Of a DNA stretch of 64,000 nucleotides, positions 1 through 11,224 are shown one piece after another (within the stretch, counting starts at the first letter, position 1; every line of letters begins with the position of its first letter). The stretch lies in the NCBI RefSeq assembly GCF_037975245.1, contig NC_092583.1, positions 14,921,264 through 14,985,263 on the forward strand, read 5' to 3'. The notes under the pieces are model-generated. The model did not search any database. It saw nothing but the letters and a program-made list of their open reading frames with translations, and had not been told where the DNA came from. Source of the DNA: Apostichopus japonicus. Lineage: Eukaryota; Echinodermata; Holothuroidea; Aspidochirotida; Stichopodidae. The position numbers and the translations under genes are program-made.

Positions 1-78
1 TGTTGTCAGAACTAAAATTGACCCTGCAGTGAGTCTCTGTTATAACTAAAGATGCTGTTATTCTCTCTTTCCCTTCAG
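1..78 (+). other. 3' end of an intron
   Basis: This is non-coding and ends in a strong pyrimidine tract and CAG acceptor at 76-78. The intron's start is outside the window. Confidence 0.8.
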
Positions 79-177
79 ATTCAGAAAACAGAAGAATCTG
101 TTGTTGAAGCTTCTCCTGCAGCGCCACCACAAGCTGCACCCAAAGCAACACCACAGTCACCACCAAAATTTGTCAAG
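79..177 (+). CDS. TTN: Titin exon 1: Ala/Pro linker and first strand of Ig Z3
   Basis: The 33 codons fit between CAG (76-78) and GTAGTT (178). The sequence is a linker rich in Ala, Pro, Gln and Glu that ends in PPKFVK, the typical A-strand opening of a titin-type Ig domain. The exon ends in phase 0 and continues directly into exon 2. The incoming phase is inferred from the open frame only. Confidence 0.85.
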
Positions 178-882
178 GTAGTTTTTTTTATTTGAATCGT
201 CTTTAAATTAATTTTATAATTGACAATTCCTTTTAATTTGTTAAAGTTAAATTGTGAAAGGATTATGTGGCCAATTCCTGCTCGGAGATGACATTAGAGG
301 ACTTAATTGCCAATTACATATTAGGTTCAAACAGAAGTATCTACAATTGGCAGCAAAGTCTACATTATGGTAAAACACAGTAAAACCAATTCAATTGGAA
401 TCAATTTCCTGGCCAACATTCTACCTGATTATCATCCAGTGTCAAAGGTCACATTCTCTAGTGGACGCAACAATTGCCATGAGCTAGCTATGATTGGTTA
501 ACAGTAATTTCTGTATATTTCCATAGCAGTAGAAAGAACTAAGTCTTGAATTTTTAATGACATATAGGGTCATAGTAATTAGAGAAAGTTACAGTATGTA
601 CGTTGCCATGGGTTTCTGGCTGGGTGTCGAGAATAAGAAACTTGTATCAACTTGTATAAACAAAATGGTGTCTCAGTAAAAAACATTGAGAAGGGATATA
701 AAGTACACATGAGTGACCATTATAACACTTTCTAGCATATTTAAAGCTTTTACTAATGATTGTGAAGGTTATTTTTGGAGCATTCTGTTTTATTGGAGTT
801 GAATTTATGCTTTACTACTGGTAATTTACCATTGAGTCACGTTCTTAAAACTTGACACATTTATTTCTCAATTCTCAATTAG
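178..882 (+). other. Intron 1 (705 bp)
   Basis: AT-rich intron with no supportable gene or repeat. Confidence 0.8.
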
Positions 883-1141
883 ACTCTCACCGATGTCAAG
901 ACTAAGGAAGGGAGTCCAGTCAGACTGGAGTGCGTCGTCAAAGGGGTTCCAGAACCAGAAATCCAGTGGTTGCGGGAAAATATACCCGTCGACCCTTCAC
1001 CTGATTTTGACATGATCTATCAAGATGGAAAATGCATCATGAATATTCATGAAATCTATCTTGATGATGCCGGAAAATTCACATGCACTGCAACAAATGC
1101 TGCAGGCACAGTATCTACCTCAAGCCAACTTGTCGTCGAAG
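883..1141 (+). CDS. TTN: Titin exon 2: body of Ig Z3
   Basis: It encodes about 86 residues of one I-set Ig domain: B-strand Cys (RLECVV), core Trp (EIQWLRE), F-strand motif DDAGKFTCTATN and a G strand ending SSQLVVE. Both core cysteines are present. The NAAGTVSTS stretch closely resembles the same position of vertebrate titin Z3 as I remember it. Exon phase is 0 in and 1 out. Confidence 0.93.
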
Positions 1142-1617
1142 GTGAGTTCAGGGCATCTGCTCCCTCCGCCCTCTCCCTCCCTCCCTCCCTCCCTCGCACC
1201 CATTTCCTCTTCTGAAGGAGATGCACAAGAAATTCAGAAAACCAAAGTCTTGTTGGTCCAAGGTCAAATGTCCAAACTGATACATATAATGTATTAAAGC
1301 AACATTTTGTACATTAATTGTGGTAATTCTTTTATATCATTATTTAATATGGAACTCCCACCAAAACAAACCCCCAGCTTTGTTAGCTTTGGGAATCTTG
1401 CATTTTTGCAATTTTGTGAAGATCAGAAGTACGAACCAATGTCGCTGGACGAATTCCTCAGAATTAATCACATTAGGAAGTATGTGTCGTAGTTTAATCA
1501 CATCTAGTTTTGATTAAAATTTGATAATTAAGCTAAAGAAGGGGAAAATAAAAGAAACTTATATTGATATTTTTCCCAATTTGTCTAGCTATCTTAACAT
1601 ATTTCATATTTCATTAG
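1142..1617 (+). other. Intron 2 (476 bp) with a polypyrimidine tract
   Basis: It contains a CTCCCTCC-type tract at about 1158-1196, just after the donor, which inflates short open frames there. Nothing else is visible. Confidence 0.8.
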
Positions 1618-1891
1618 CTGCTGCACCAGCTGCACCAGCTGTACCAGCTGCACCAGCTGTACCAGCTGCACAAGCTGCACCAGTTGAAGTGGCAGCACCA
1701 CCGCCTCCACCACCACCGGCGGAGAAACCCAAAAAGAAGACAGTCATAGCACCACCAGAATTTGTCAAACTTGTTGAACCAGCCAGATTCTCTGAAGGTC
1801 AACCAGGTCGATTCTCGTGCCAAGTCAGCGGAGAGCCCAAACCAGAAATAACTTGGTATCGAGATGGACAAGAAATAGAGACTGGATATCG
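1618..1891 (+). CDS. TTN: Titin exon 3: Ala-Pro and poly-Pro linker, first half of Ig Z4
   Basis: Residues 1-40 are a low-complexity AAPAVPAAP-type stretch followed by seven prolines and a basic EKPKKK patch. An Ig domain then opens with PPEFVK, B-strand FSCQV and core TWYRDG. The exon ends inside the domain at ETGYR, split in phase 2. The vertebrate Z4 domain has a matching TTGYR at this point in my recollection. The poly-Pro tract could bind SH3 or profilin-like partners; that is inference. Confidence 0.9.
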
Positions 1892-2598
1892 GTGAGATTC
1901 TAGGATAATGTAAACGATATGTTATAAATCAGGGGTTCCCTAAATGGGGTGTGTGAACCCCCAGGGGGTGCGTGAGTCCATCCCAGGGAGTTCGTGAGAC
2001 GTTTCTGAAAGTCAAAACTAGAGTACTTTTTGTTGAACTAAAATCTGATATAACATATAATTTAGTAATGTACAAAAGTCGTACCTATCGACAAACTCCA
2101 CAATATTACACTATGAACTTGATCTTTTACGAAGCACTGTTATTCGTTTTATATTATAATAATGACTCAGATCATGTCTTGAAAGTTGGGGGTTCGTGGA
2201 CAACTCTGACATCCACAGGGGGTTCGTGGGGGGATAAAGTTAGGGAAACCCTGTTATAAATGGTAAATGTTGTTTATAGATAGTGACAATGTATAATAAA
2301 TGTCAGTTTAATAAAACTTAACTGATATCATGATATCTCAGAGGATTTATTTCACTTGTTCTTGTATTCACTAGGGTGGGAGCTGGGTTTAATGAGGACA
2401 TTACCATGCCCACCAAACTTCACTGTCACAATCCTCGTGTAACGCCTAAAGAAAACTTGACTCCCAATGTGTATGATTATATTGCATACATCTCAACATC
2501 GTGCAATTCCTAACAGATGACTTAACTTGTCCTTCTAAGCTTATAAATGTATATCGTAAACAATTTCATGACATAAAACTAATTTTTTCCCCCTCAAG
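1892..2598 (+). other. Intron 3 (707 bp)
   Basis: It holds the hAT-type MITE at 1930-2253. The rest shows nothing. Confidence 0.85.
1930..2253. mobile_element. Non-autonomous hAT-like MITE
   Basis: The element has terminal inverted repeats: CAGGGGTTCCCTAA at the left end and TTAGGGAAACCCTG at the right, differing at one position. It is flanked by a perfect 8-bp target duplication, TTATAAAT, at 1922-1929 and 2254-2261. An 8-bp duplication and CAGGG ends are typical of hAT transposons. At 324 bp it has no transposase and is a deletion derivative. It sits in intron 3. Confidence 0.9.
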
Positions 2599-2741
2599 AT
2601 TTGTGACAAAACATAACAAAGAGACTGGAAGAGCCCACCTAGACATCACCATGTTGCTGACTGAGGACAAGGGCACCTACACGGCCGTCGCCAAGAGCAA
2701 GGCTGGCCAAGTATCTAGCAGTGCACCAATGCTGAATGAAG
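2599..2741 (+). CDS. TTN: Titin exon 4: second half of Ig Z4
   Basis: It continues the Z4 domain from RFVTKHNKETG through LTEDKGTYTAVAKSKAG to APMLNE. The F strand has TAVAK with no cysteine, so the classical B-F disulfide cannot form; vertebrate Z4 lacks the same Cys as I recall it. Phase is 2 in and 1 out. Confidence 0.92.
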
Positions 2742-2987
2742 GTAAGCCAATCAGGCTCAGAGAGATTTCCATCAACGGTTCATGCTATTTGAAGAATTTT
2801 AGCAGGGTCTCCAGTTTGGGACATGTTGCAATGAATAGGTTTCTGTTTCAGTAGAAGTAAGCCATTTTTTCTGATTTCATAAATTTGAACAAATTTTTGG
2901 GAGTGATTTCACTGATGGTTTCTCTCTGCTTTTTCTTGGGTTCATCTTTCTGTATCTTGATGACTAACATTTCTTCTCTTTCGTCAG

Positions 2988-3160
2988 CTGCTTACGACAA
3001 ATACATGAGAGAGAAACGAGAGGAGGAAGAAGCAGAGGAAGCGAAATCCAAACGATCGGTCATCAACACCCAATTATCTGACGCATTCAAAGATGGAGAG
3101 AAATTGGTACCTAGCCAGAGAGGGAGACCTGGTGAAGAGGTCTTCCATGACCAAGATGAG
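2988..3160 (+). CDS. TTN: Titin exon 5: charged helix-like linker after Z4
   Basis: The 57 codons have no Ig motif. The sequence begins AAYDKYMREKREEEEAEEA, a strongly charged stretch likely to be helical, then becomes mixed and polar. Vertebrate titin has a comparable charged segment (beginning ADYELLM as I recall) right after Z4. The donor is GTCAGT. Phase is 1 in and 0 out. Confidence 0.85.
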
Positions 3161-4141
3161 GTCAGTTAAAAAACAAAAATTGAATCATTTCCGAACACTT
3201 TGTTTGTTTGTATGTTTGTTTAATTTTAAGAGATTAAAAATTCAAATATGTTTTTGTTTCATTAATGTGAAGGTGAGGGTAAAAAGAATATCTAGTTATT
3301 AGTCAGCTGTTTGTAAATATTTATTAGTCTTAAAGGTAACTTGTATTTACTAAGGGGGTGACTGAACGTTTTTTACTTTTCAGTTGGTGATAAAGTTTGG
3401 AAGTCTAGTTATTAGTAATAGGTACTGATTTGGAGTAGGTTAACCGTTTCAGAAAACTGACAAAATAAAGTACAATTGGTGTATGACAGCTTTGCCAATT
3501 TTACAGAAATAAACAAGTGAGATAATATGTAAGATTTTGCATTTTATTTTATTATTTTGCCAAATTTCTGATATTGAAGTAACAGAATTATGTTCGGTTG
3601 GTATCTTGAATACTCTCATACCCATTAGTGTGAAGTAAATGAAATTAAAATGATTAAAGTAAATCAAAGTGAACTGGTTTGATTGCTGGCAGAGTGCCAG
3701 GAATATTTGGCAGAGTGCCAGGAATATGGTGCAATAGAAAATATCCAGGTCTTCGAGTGTCAGTGAGAATAAAAGGAACCTCAAACTACAGAAGAAGCAG
3801 AATACAAACAGAGAATCAAGATAGTGTAACCAATTAATTCAACCAGAAACCTACTTACAGTGGGACACATGAAATCATGAATGCTACTTTAAAGGAGCTT
3901 AGACTGTATTCTTCATTGTTAAGTGCCAATATTGTGTATGCCTATAGAGTGATGCATAATGCTGATAGAGACCCCTGAATACTGCTTTAAGATTGAGATT
4001 TATATCTGTTAGAGAAATATAACTTCTGTTTTTTATCCTGGCAGTGTGAGAGAAGAAATATCAAATGTTAATATTCACAACATGTTTATCTTTGTCAAAT
4101 CCTGTTATTTTGTCAAAATTGTCTGTCTTCCTCTCGCAAAG
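3161..4141 (+). other. Intron 5 (981 bp)
   Basis: AT-rich, with a 20-bp direct repeat (GGCAGAGTGCCAGGAATAT) near 3689-3727. No gene. Confidence 0.75.
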
Positions 4142-4261
4142 AATTCCTTAGAGTCGCCAATGTCTCCGTTTGAGAAACGTCTCCTATGGGAGATAAACTA
4201 TAGAGAGCTTTATTCTTCTTCGTCCGAGGGCACCATTACTCCAAGCTCAACTTTGGAGGAG
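4142..4261 (+). CDS. TTN: Titin exon 6: first F-E-x-R-L-L motif exon
   Basis: The exon has 40 codons in phase 0-0. The core SPFEKRLLWEINYREL is followed by a Ser-rich tail. Vertebrate titin has one very similar stretch (SSFEERLIKEIEYR, from memory) between Z4 and Z5. It is probably a short amphipathic helix and a candidate protein-binding site; the partner is unknown. Exons 7-9 repeat the motif. Confidence 0.87.
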
Positions 4262-5978
4262 GTATAAATTCATGTCAGACCAAAAGACTAACCAAAATGT
4301 TATCCATCATAGATTAGTTCAACTCGGTTGCGATTCGTTTCAAGTTTACTTAAGTTCATTAACACGATTAGTCAGAATATTTTGATGTATTTTTTTTCTT
4401 TTGTGGATGGGTGTTAGTAAGTTCATTATGCATGATTAATTTTGTAGTTGTTTTGTGGATTAATTGTTATTAGATTAGAAGATGACAAAACTGTTATTAC
4501 TTTATGGCACAGTTAAACTCAGGGCTGATTTTTTGAAAAATATTATAGATTGTTTTTTCCAGAATTTTTTGTGGAATATTGTCTAATGGCATGATATGTG
4601 TGAGTGTATTTATTGTAAAGAAACTACTTGTACTTTGTATGAAGAAGTTATGTAAATCTCAAATAAGACAACTGAATAGCTGCAAAAATTTTGGCCTGGA
4701 AAACATTGTAGTTACTTAATTGGGTGACATGTGCATTAACCAATATAATTAAATATTAATATTTAATAGTTATAAAATTAGATGATGGCAAGGCTCATAT
4801 TTTGGCAAGGTCAATGTTGACTAGCATTAATTCAAGACAAATTTAAACTTTTGGTCTATTTATTTTGTGAGTGGATCATTTGGTTTGTTGTAAATTATTT
4901 CAAAGGTGATTCTCTCGCTACTCCATGGCTGTGCAGTATTGTTATTTTGTCGTTGTCGTTGTTTTTTGTGCCAATGGTAGCACGCATTAGTTTCTTTCCT
5001 TTATCGATGGTTGGAATATTTTTTATCATTTTGTAATCGTGTGATTATGAATGGGTTTATAGAAATTTCATTGTTAATATGGTGATTTATTCAAAGTATT
5101 TCGTTTTCTCTTACTTCGGTTTAGTGGGTTTGCATGTCTGAGTACATATTGCTCCCTGTTTTTTGTGTTTCCTGTTTTTTGTTTCACAGATAATATTATA
5201 AATGTATAAAGGTATCTGTGGAAACAACTCTTTTGAATAAAATAGACCCTAGCAAATATGTGTGAGACAAAGAGTGAATTTGATCCCATTCTGATGATTA
5301 GGCATGGTTGCTGTAGTTACTGTCTGACATCAGATATTGTTACACCTTCCTGTGTGACTTCTGACATGGTAACAACAGTGTGTATGGCAGTGTATATGGT
5401 TAACAATGTGTGATAGCAAACATAGTATAAGCACTGTATAGAAATAGTGAATATGACAATAGACAAGTTTACAACAGTGTATGTGACAGCAGACATGGTT
5501 ACAACAGTATGTGTGACATGGACATGGTTACAGCAATAACTGTGGCAGTAGACACGGTTACAGCAGTATTTGTGGCAGTAGACATGGTTACAACAGTGTG
5601 TGTGACATAAGACATGGTTACAGCAGTATCTATAACAGCAGACATGGTTTTCCAGCTTTATCTGTGACAGTAGACACGGTTAAAGCAGTAGACTTGGTTA
5701 CAGCAGTCTCTGTGACAGTAGACATGGTTACAACAGTATATGTGACAGCAGAAATGGTTACAGCAGTATCTGTGACAGCAGTCATGGTTACAGCAGTATC
5801 TGTGACAGCAGATGTGACAACAACTGTGTACATAACATTACACATGGAAAAATCACTTCTGTAATGAAAGACAGAGATACAGCAGTGTGTGTTTCCCTGC
5901 AGATGTGGTTACAGCTGTATACATCTGTTATAAACATGTGTCATTTTCAGCTTTTGGTTTGGATTTATTCTTTATCAG
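4262..5978 (+). other. Intron 6 (1,717 bp)
   Basis: An AT/GT-rich intron whose second half is the 30-bp minisatellite listed separately. Confidence 0.75.
5462..5832. repeat. About 30-bp minisatellite in intron 6
   Basis: A unit of roughly 30 bp (G-T-T-A-C-A-G-C-A-G-T-A-T-C-T-G-T-G-A-C ...AGACATG) recurs about ten times, with degenerate copies extending left to about 5330. It keeps open frames on both strands, which explains repetitive VTADMVTAVS-like translations that are not genes. Confidence 0.85.
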
Positions 5979-6077
5979 GGTCCTAAAATGTCACCATTTG
6001 AGAAACGGTTGCTCAAAGAGGCAGCCAACAGAGAAGCACAAGTGGAGTCAAAGCGACCTCGCATCGCGCAAACAGAT
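5979..6077 (+). CDS. TTN: Titin exon 7: second F-E-x-R-L-L motif exon
   Basis: The exon has 33 codons in phase 0-0 between a CAG acceptor (5976-5978) and a GTAAGA donor. The core SPFEKRLLKEAANREAQ is near-identical to exon 6 over its first eight residues. A basic tail (SKRPRIAQTD) follows. Confidence 0.83.
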
Positions 6078-7383
6078 GTAAGAAACATACCTCGTTTGCA
6101 TGCTTGTGTCGCATGGGTAACTGTCAGCCATCTTGTCTCTCATTTTGTCTTTCCTGTGGATGTATTACAGATAGTGGATAGCTTTTGTCCAATGTCAGGA
6201 TTAACCCAATCAGGACATTTAACACCCCCTCCACCACATACAGTAGCAAGGTTTTGTCTCATGTTAGTAGAGATCACACAGATGTAGTAACATAATACCT
6301 CATTTGCATGGATCTGTAGTTCATATTACTTGTCAGTCATTTTTGGTTTCTGCCTTTCTTATGGAGTTATCACAGATTATGGATGGTATGTTTAAGTGGT
6401 TACCAGGGGTTACCACAGCGAAGGCTAGAAAGGATAATTCTTCTCAGAGTGCTAGTCATCCATTTTCTAGCAGCCCCCATATCGCAGAACGAATACCTAA
6501 TATAAATTTTTGCATGGGTCTTCAGTTCATCCTCACCTGCCATTCCTATGCCCCAAATTTTCAAAGTATCATGGTATGACAAGTACAATTGAATTCTCAT
6601 ATATTTTATGTAAATAAGTTGTAGCCGATTGGTTGGAAAATTTAGTCATCTCTGTTATGGATGATACCATTGAAGAGTAGGAAATAATTAACTAATAAAG
6701 GAATGAATTAGTAAAATATCCCAAAAAAGGCTAAAATGTTATCTTTGTACTATTTGTAGTCAGTCATGTGGATAATGTCCAAAACATCAAGGATTTGATC
6801 AGTGCTCAGTCTTTGTTTTGTTTCTTCCACTTTAATTTGTTGAAGGTCATTTGTTAATTTGTGTGATTCTTTCGTTTTTCCTGCATGGTTTGATTTCATT
6901 TTTCATCTTTAGTGCATAGTGTTTGGTCAGTAGGATGTTATACTTGCGGTCAAGACACATTCCTTTCAGTGTTGTGTAATCTATCTAGCCTATACTTCCT
7001 CCGTAGTGAACTATTAATAAAACTACTTTGTTAATTAATACAAATATATTTTCTGTCTGGTGAAGAGTACAATCACCGTAGTTACTCATTAGTCGCTAAC
7101 GGAATAGTCACACTTTAGATGGTCAGTATCTTTCTTTAACCTCATGTTAATCAAGAGTTCTTCTTGTTTTTCATCACTTTTTCATCCTAAATAGCTTCAT
7201 CTTTATTAATTTTATTATTTATTATTTAATATATCAGTTTTTTTTTTATTATAAGTATTGTAATTTATTATAATTATTTTTATTATAAGTATTATAATTT
7301 ATGATTAATTAATATGTATATATTTTATAAATATTTTTTTTATTTCATTTGGCTTGTGACTTTATGAATATTCATATTTTCAG
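6078..7383 (+). other. Intron 7 (1,306 bp) with degenerate ~207-bp direct repeats
   Basis: A block beginning at the exon 7 donor (CAGATGTAAGAAACATACCTCGTTTGCATG, described here only by its ends) recurs in weaker form near 6278 and 6490. The 7200-7330 part is almost pure A/T. No gene. Confidence 0.6.
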
Positions 7384-7467
7384 GAGAGAAAGCCATCATC
7401 ATTTGAACGACGCCTCTCACAGGAAATCAACCAACGTGGAGGCGTCGATTCAGCTGATTCTGGAATG
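7384..7467 (+). CDS. TTN: Titin exon 8: third F-E-x-R-L motif exon
   Basis: This exon has 28 codons in phase 0-0, with the core SSFERRLSQEINQRGG. The donor GTCGGT is weak and the exon short, so the 3' boundary is the least certain of the set. The motif and phase match to exons 6, 7 and 9 support it. Confidence 0.75.
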
Positions 7468-8683
7468 GTCGGTTTAAATTGGTTTTTATTTCAGCATGAT
7501 TTGTTTGCTGTGAATCTGAGAAGAAATACTGCGTATTGAACCAAGTTATTAGATAGCCCATATATATATAGCCCCACCATTGTTACATGCATGTTATTAT
7601 TCAGGGTTTTAGAATTGGACTCCTTACTTAAGGAACATATTTGTACCTGCATGTAACAGAGTGTTTAGGAGTGTCAAAATGTTCCCTTGCATGCAGGATC
7701 TTTTGGGAAGGCAAACGTTCAAGCTTTGTGTAAAATGATGTGTAGGTAGTTCATACCAAGAAACATGGTTATTAGTCGTGTGTCAAAATATCGCTATGGC
7801 AGCCGACAATCTAATAGCCATGGATATGGTTTTTATTGCCTAACAAAAAGGAGTGATTTTTAAAGGTTAATTTTTTTTTTCTAGAAGAACATGCATGAAC
7901 TTATATTCCATTGCTTTCTACCGCCATGATTCGCTCTTTTCTTGGGGGGGGGGGCAGGGGGGCTATTAAGATAAGCATTCTTGTTTGCATGAGCTCTTTG
8001 CAATGTGAAGTTTGCTATGAATTTTTGATTTGGGGATAAATGGCAATCTGGTCATTACTGTTACAGTGTCCTTGTTGCAGGAAGATGTTGTAATAGGTTG
8101 GAAAAGGGGTTGTGTGGGATGGTGGGTGGGGGGTAGGGGAGGGGGAGATAAATCACCTTTTTAGGCAGAATTATTTTTGCAACATTCTAACGTTGTAGAA
8201 TAGAGAATGTACTGCAGTAGATGTAGGAAGTAGAAATGTCATTGTTGCTGCATGGATTAGTATTCTGTTTAACAAGCATGTATGACATTGTAATTGCAAA
8301 ATTCATTGATCAATTAAGTTAAAATAACATTTTTAGAACTTATTTATGTGGCAATTTCAGCCATTTTATAATACAGCTATGACCAACCAGAAATGAAATG
8401 TAATCAGTACAAAGTAATCAATCTTTTTTTTTTCAAAGATTTCTTGATCTAATGTAAAAACCTCAATTTATTCCTAATTCTGCTGTAGGTTTAAGGAATA
8501 ATGTTAGTTTGTCAAAACTTTTTCAAAAAAAGTGTATACTTTCCTGAACTGATTCTCCATAATATAGTGTTTTAAATTTAAGAACATCATTAACATGAAA
8601 GTGACTGTTTTAGTGTCGCCCTTTATAATAAATTCTGCAATTTTCTCATTAATCTTTGTTTACTTTTAATTTCTCAAAACCAG
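7468..8683 (+). other. Intron 8 (1,216 bp)
   Basis: An intron with a poly-G run at about 7944-7962 and a G-rich stretch at about 8094-8150 on the + strand. No gene. Confidence 0.75.
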
Positions 8684-8902
8684 GCACAGTTTGATCTAGC
8701 AGCCTTTGAAGCCCACCTGCTTCAAGAACCGGACAAGGGCACCACTGCCGTACCAGAAGAGACGGAATTCGAATCAGAGATGGAAACAGACTCTGAGAAG
8801 GTCTTCCCGCCGAGATTTGTCAAAGAGATGAAGAATTATAGAGTCCAAGAAGGAGCAAACTTAAACCTTGGATGCAGAGTGGAAGGTTTCCCGAAACCTG
8901 TT
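8684..8902 (+). CDS. TTN: Titin exon 9: fourth helix motif, acidic linker, start of Ig Z5
   Basis: The 73 codons are in phase 0-0. It opens with a diverged motif copy, LAAFEAHLLQEPD, then an acidic linker. The Z5 domain follows: PPRFVKEMKNYRVQEG, then B-strand NLGCRVEGFPKPV. The K-N-Y-R-x-x-E-G string matches vertebrate Z5 (IKNYRILEG, from memory). Confidence 0.9.
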
Positions 8903-9749
8903 GTGAGTATTTTATCAAATGCTCTCAAAATTTATCTCATTATTGCTGTCTCTTCTGTCTGGTTGTGTTTTTGCCTTATTCCAATCGATGCCACGTAATG
9001 TTCAGACATTTGATTCCACTTTTTCACTACGAGTAGAGTTATTGAGAGTCAGGTCGGGTTGGGTCGGGTCAGGTCAGGCCAGATCAAGTCAGGTCTCAGG
9101 ACAATGAGGTCACTAGGCCCCCTTTTAAAAGCCTTCATTAATCTTTAAGTATATTAGGAAAGGGAGAATGCATGATCTTTCTCCCATATTTCTTCAGCAC
9201 TCTTCTTACTCTCCTTAAGCCTGTAGCCCCATATCCTCCCTCCCCACACCCCCACCTCCCCACCCCCACCCCCCACCCTACTGCCATGGTCAGGTCTGAC
9301 TAAGACATCTGTGAGGTTACTTCCATCTGGATGATCATAGTTAGCTCGGCTTTTATCCGTTTAATCCCGTGTGTGGAATTTTGTGTCCATCAAATCTTAT
9401 TTTTTTTCTCTCATATTTATTCAAGTTGTAATTATATGCAATGGCCCATCAAACTTAATATAGTGCTTTATGTCCTTTTATTTGTAAAACCTCTGAATTT
9501 ACTGTCTCTCTTGATCATTGCTGATGCTATTTCCATCGACTAAAGCCACAGTGTTACGAAATTGATTTTGCAGTCCATTGTGACATTTTGTGCCCAGTCT
9601 CTGGGCCATAACGCTTTAGGATGTACCTACAGTACTCCCATGACAAAAATAAAAATATTCCATAAGGAGGGGGAAAGAAAAGATATATTGCCCATCTATT
9701 ATTTTTAAATACCATCTGATAAGTAGGAGTATTAATGTTTCCTTCACAG
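8903..9749 (+). other. Intron 9 (847 bp)
   Basis: It contains a short GGTCGGGTCAGGTC-type tandem at about 9049-9097 and a C-rich stretch at about 9234-9282. No gene. Confidence 0.75.
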
Positions 9750-9994
9750 CTGCAATGGTTTAAAGATGGGCAACCATTATACCGCTCCACCCGACATGAC
9801 CTTAGGTACGTAGAGGGCCATTGCTCCCTGCACATTGAGCTGATCCTACCAGAAGACGAAGGTGCCTACACGGTCCTGGCCACCAGTCCAGCAGGCCGTG
9901 GAGTATCCACCGGAAGAGTGGTAGTAGATCGGGCCGGGTCCGTATCTGAGATCCCTCAGCACATGAAAGGACCCATGGCTGCTAGGGTTCACAT
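9750..9994 (+). CDS. TTN: Titin exon 10: second half of Ig Z5 and linker
   Basis: It begins at the core Trp (LQWFKDGQPLY), continues through LPEDEGAYTVLATSPAG and ends in a linker. The F-strand cysteine is missing (YTVLA), as in vertebrate Z5. Phase is 0 in and 2 out. The first residues complete the domain begun in exon 9. Confidence 0.92.
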
Positions 9995-10321
9995 GTAAGT
10001 CACATGCATAATTCATTTAATCTAACAAATATTGAATATTCAGTATTATGACTCGGCTCAGGAATTTTCTGTTTTTTTTTAAACGCACAAATTTATTTTA
10101 CTTATGAGTATTAGTGACAGAAAAGAAGACCATTTTTGAGCTATACTAGTTGTACACTTTTTTTGTGTTTGGGAGAAGCATTGAAATTTGTCAAATCAAC
10201 TGGGCATCAATAAGTGAGCTTGAGTTGAAAAACGTGGAATAGTACAACCAAAATCATGCCTCTACCTGCCTTGTAGCCTTGGAACGACTTCCACACAACA
10301 CATTTTTCTTTTGATTTCCAG
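9995..10321 (+). other. Intron 10 (327 bp)
   Basis: AT-rich; nothing visible. Confidence 0.75.
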
Positions 10322-10535
10322 GGAGTCAGAATCATATTCGATTCCAAAGAGAGAGAAGTATGCAGGTGACGTAGCAGAGAAACATTACAAGCCGAAATTC
10401 AAGGAAGTGCCAACAGACGTATCGGTCAAGGAAGGTAAACTGACCAGGTTTGACTGCCGGGTGACTGGACGACCTCCCCCAGATTTGACCTGGTACCGAG
10501 ATGGACAACAAGTATACAATGATGCCAACCATAGG
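10322..10535 (+). CDS. TTN: Titin exon 11: linker and first half of Ig Z6
   Basis: A polar linker of about 25 residues leads to HYKPKFKEVPTD, then RFDCRVTGRPPPDLTWYRDG and QQVYNDANHR. Vertebrate Z6 begins YKPVF and has DGQQIVNDYTH at the same place (from memory), so the assignment is strong. Phase is 2 in and 0 out. Confidence 0.92.
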
Positions 10536-11091
10536 GTAATGTCATTTTCATTTGATATAAGGATTGTAGAAGTTGATATTTCCAAAAATTGCAGCATAAT
10601 TCTCAAAAAGGCTTGGAAGATGGTCATAAAACAAGAAAGTATAGTTTGATATTTGTGACCAGTTTAAAGTTTGTATTGCATCATTTTGAACTAATCAACA
10701 AATTTGTTGCCAGGATTCTGCTGTTGGGGGGGGGAAGGGGCTAGGAAAGGGAAGGAGAGCGAAAGGAGGGGGAAGGGGAAGGCAGAAGAGGAAGAGAGGA
10801 GGAGAAGAGGGATATGGCAAGAGGGCTTTTTTGCCTTAAAAAAATAGTACCATTGGAGGAGTGGAGAGGATGGTCAGAATGGCCCCTACCCCAAATATCA
10901 GACCATTTGAATGTACATGTTTTATTTACTAAGCTGTTCTTGGCTTGCAATTTTATAGAATTGGCAGAGAAGACCCACAATTTTAAAAAGCATTTCAGTT
11001 TATAGAGGTTCTGAAGTAATAGTGAAACAGGACATTCTAATCTACTGTAAATCTTCAATTGTAAATATTGAAATTACTTTCTATCTTCTAG
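10536..11091 (+). other. Intron 11 (556 bp) with a polypurine tract
   Basis: A G/A-only stretch of about 90 bases lies at about 10724-10815. It could form triplex or H-DNA-like structure. No gene. Confidence 0.8.
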
Positions 11092-11224
11092 ATGTTAACC
11101 AATGAGGGTGGGTACCAATCCCTCCTGATGCCCTACACCTTGCCCAAAGATGGTGGCGTGTATGAATGTATCGCCAGAAACAGGGCAGGAGAAGGCAAAT
11201 TTACTGTACAACTCACCGTAGAAG
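11092..11224 (+). CDS. TTN: Titin exon 12: second half of Ig Z6
   Basis: It encodes MLTNEGGYQSLLMP, then LPKDGGVYECIARNRAGEG and VQLTVE. Both cysteines of this Z6 copy are present (RFDCRV in exon 11, YECIA here), whereas human Z6 has neither in my memory of it. Phase is 0 in and 1 out. Confidence 0.92.

Noticed and set aside
5598-5864. Repetitive frames with VTADMVTAVS-like translation on both strands in intron 6
   Set aside because: They are the translation of a 30-bp minisatellite whose period is a multiple of three; there is no start context, splice site or homology.
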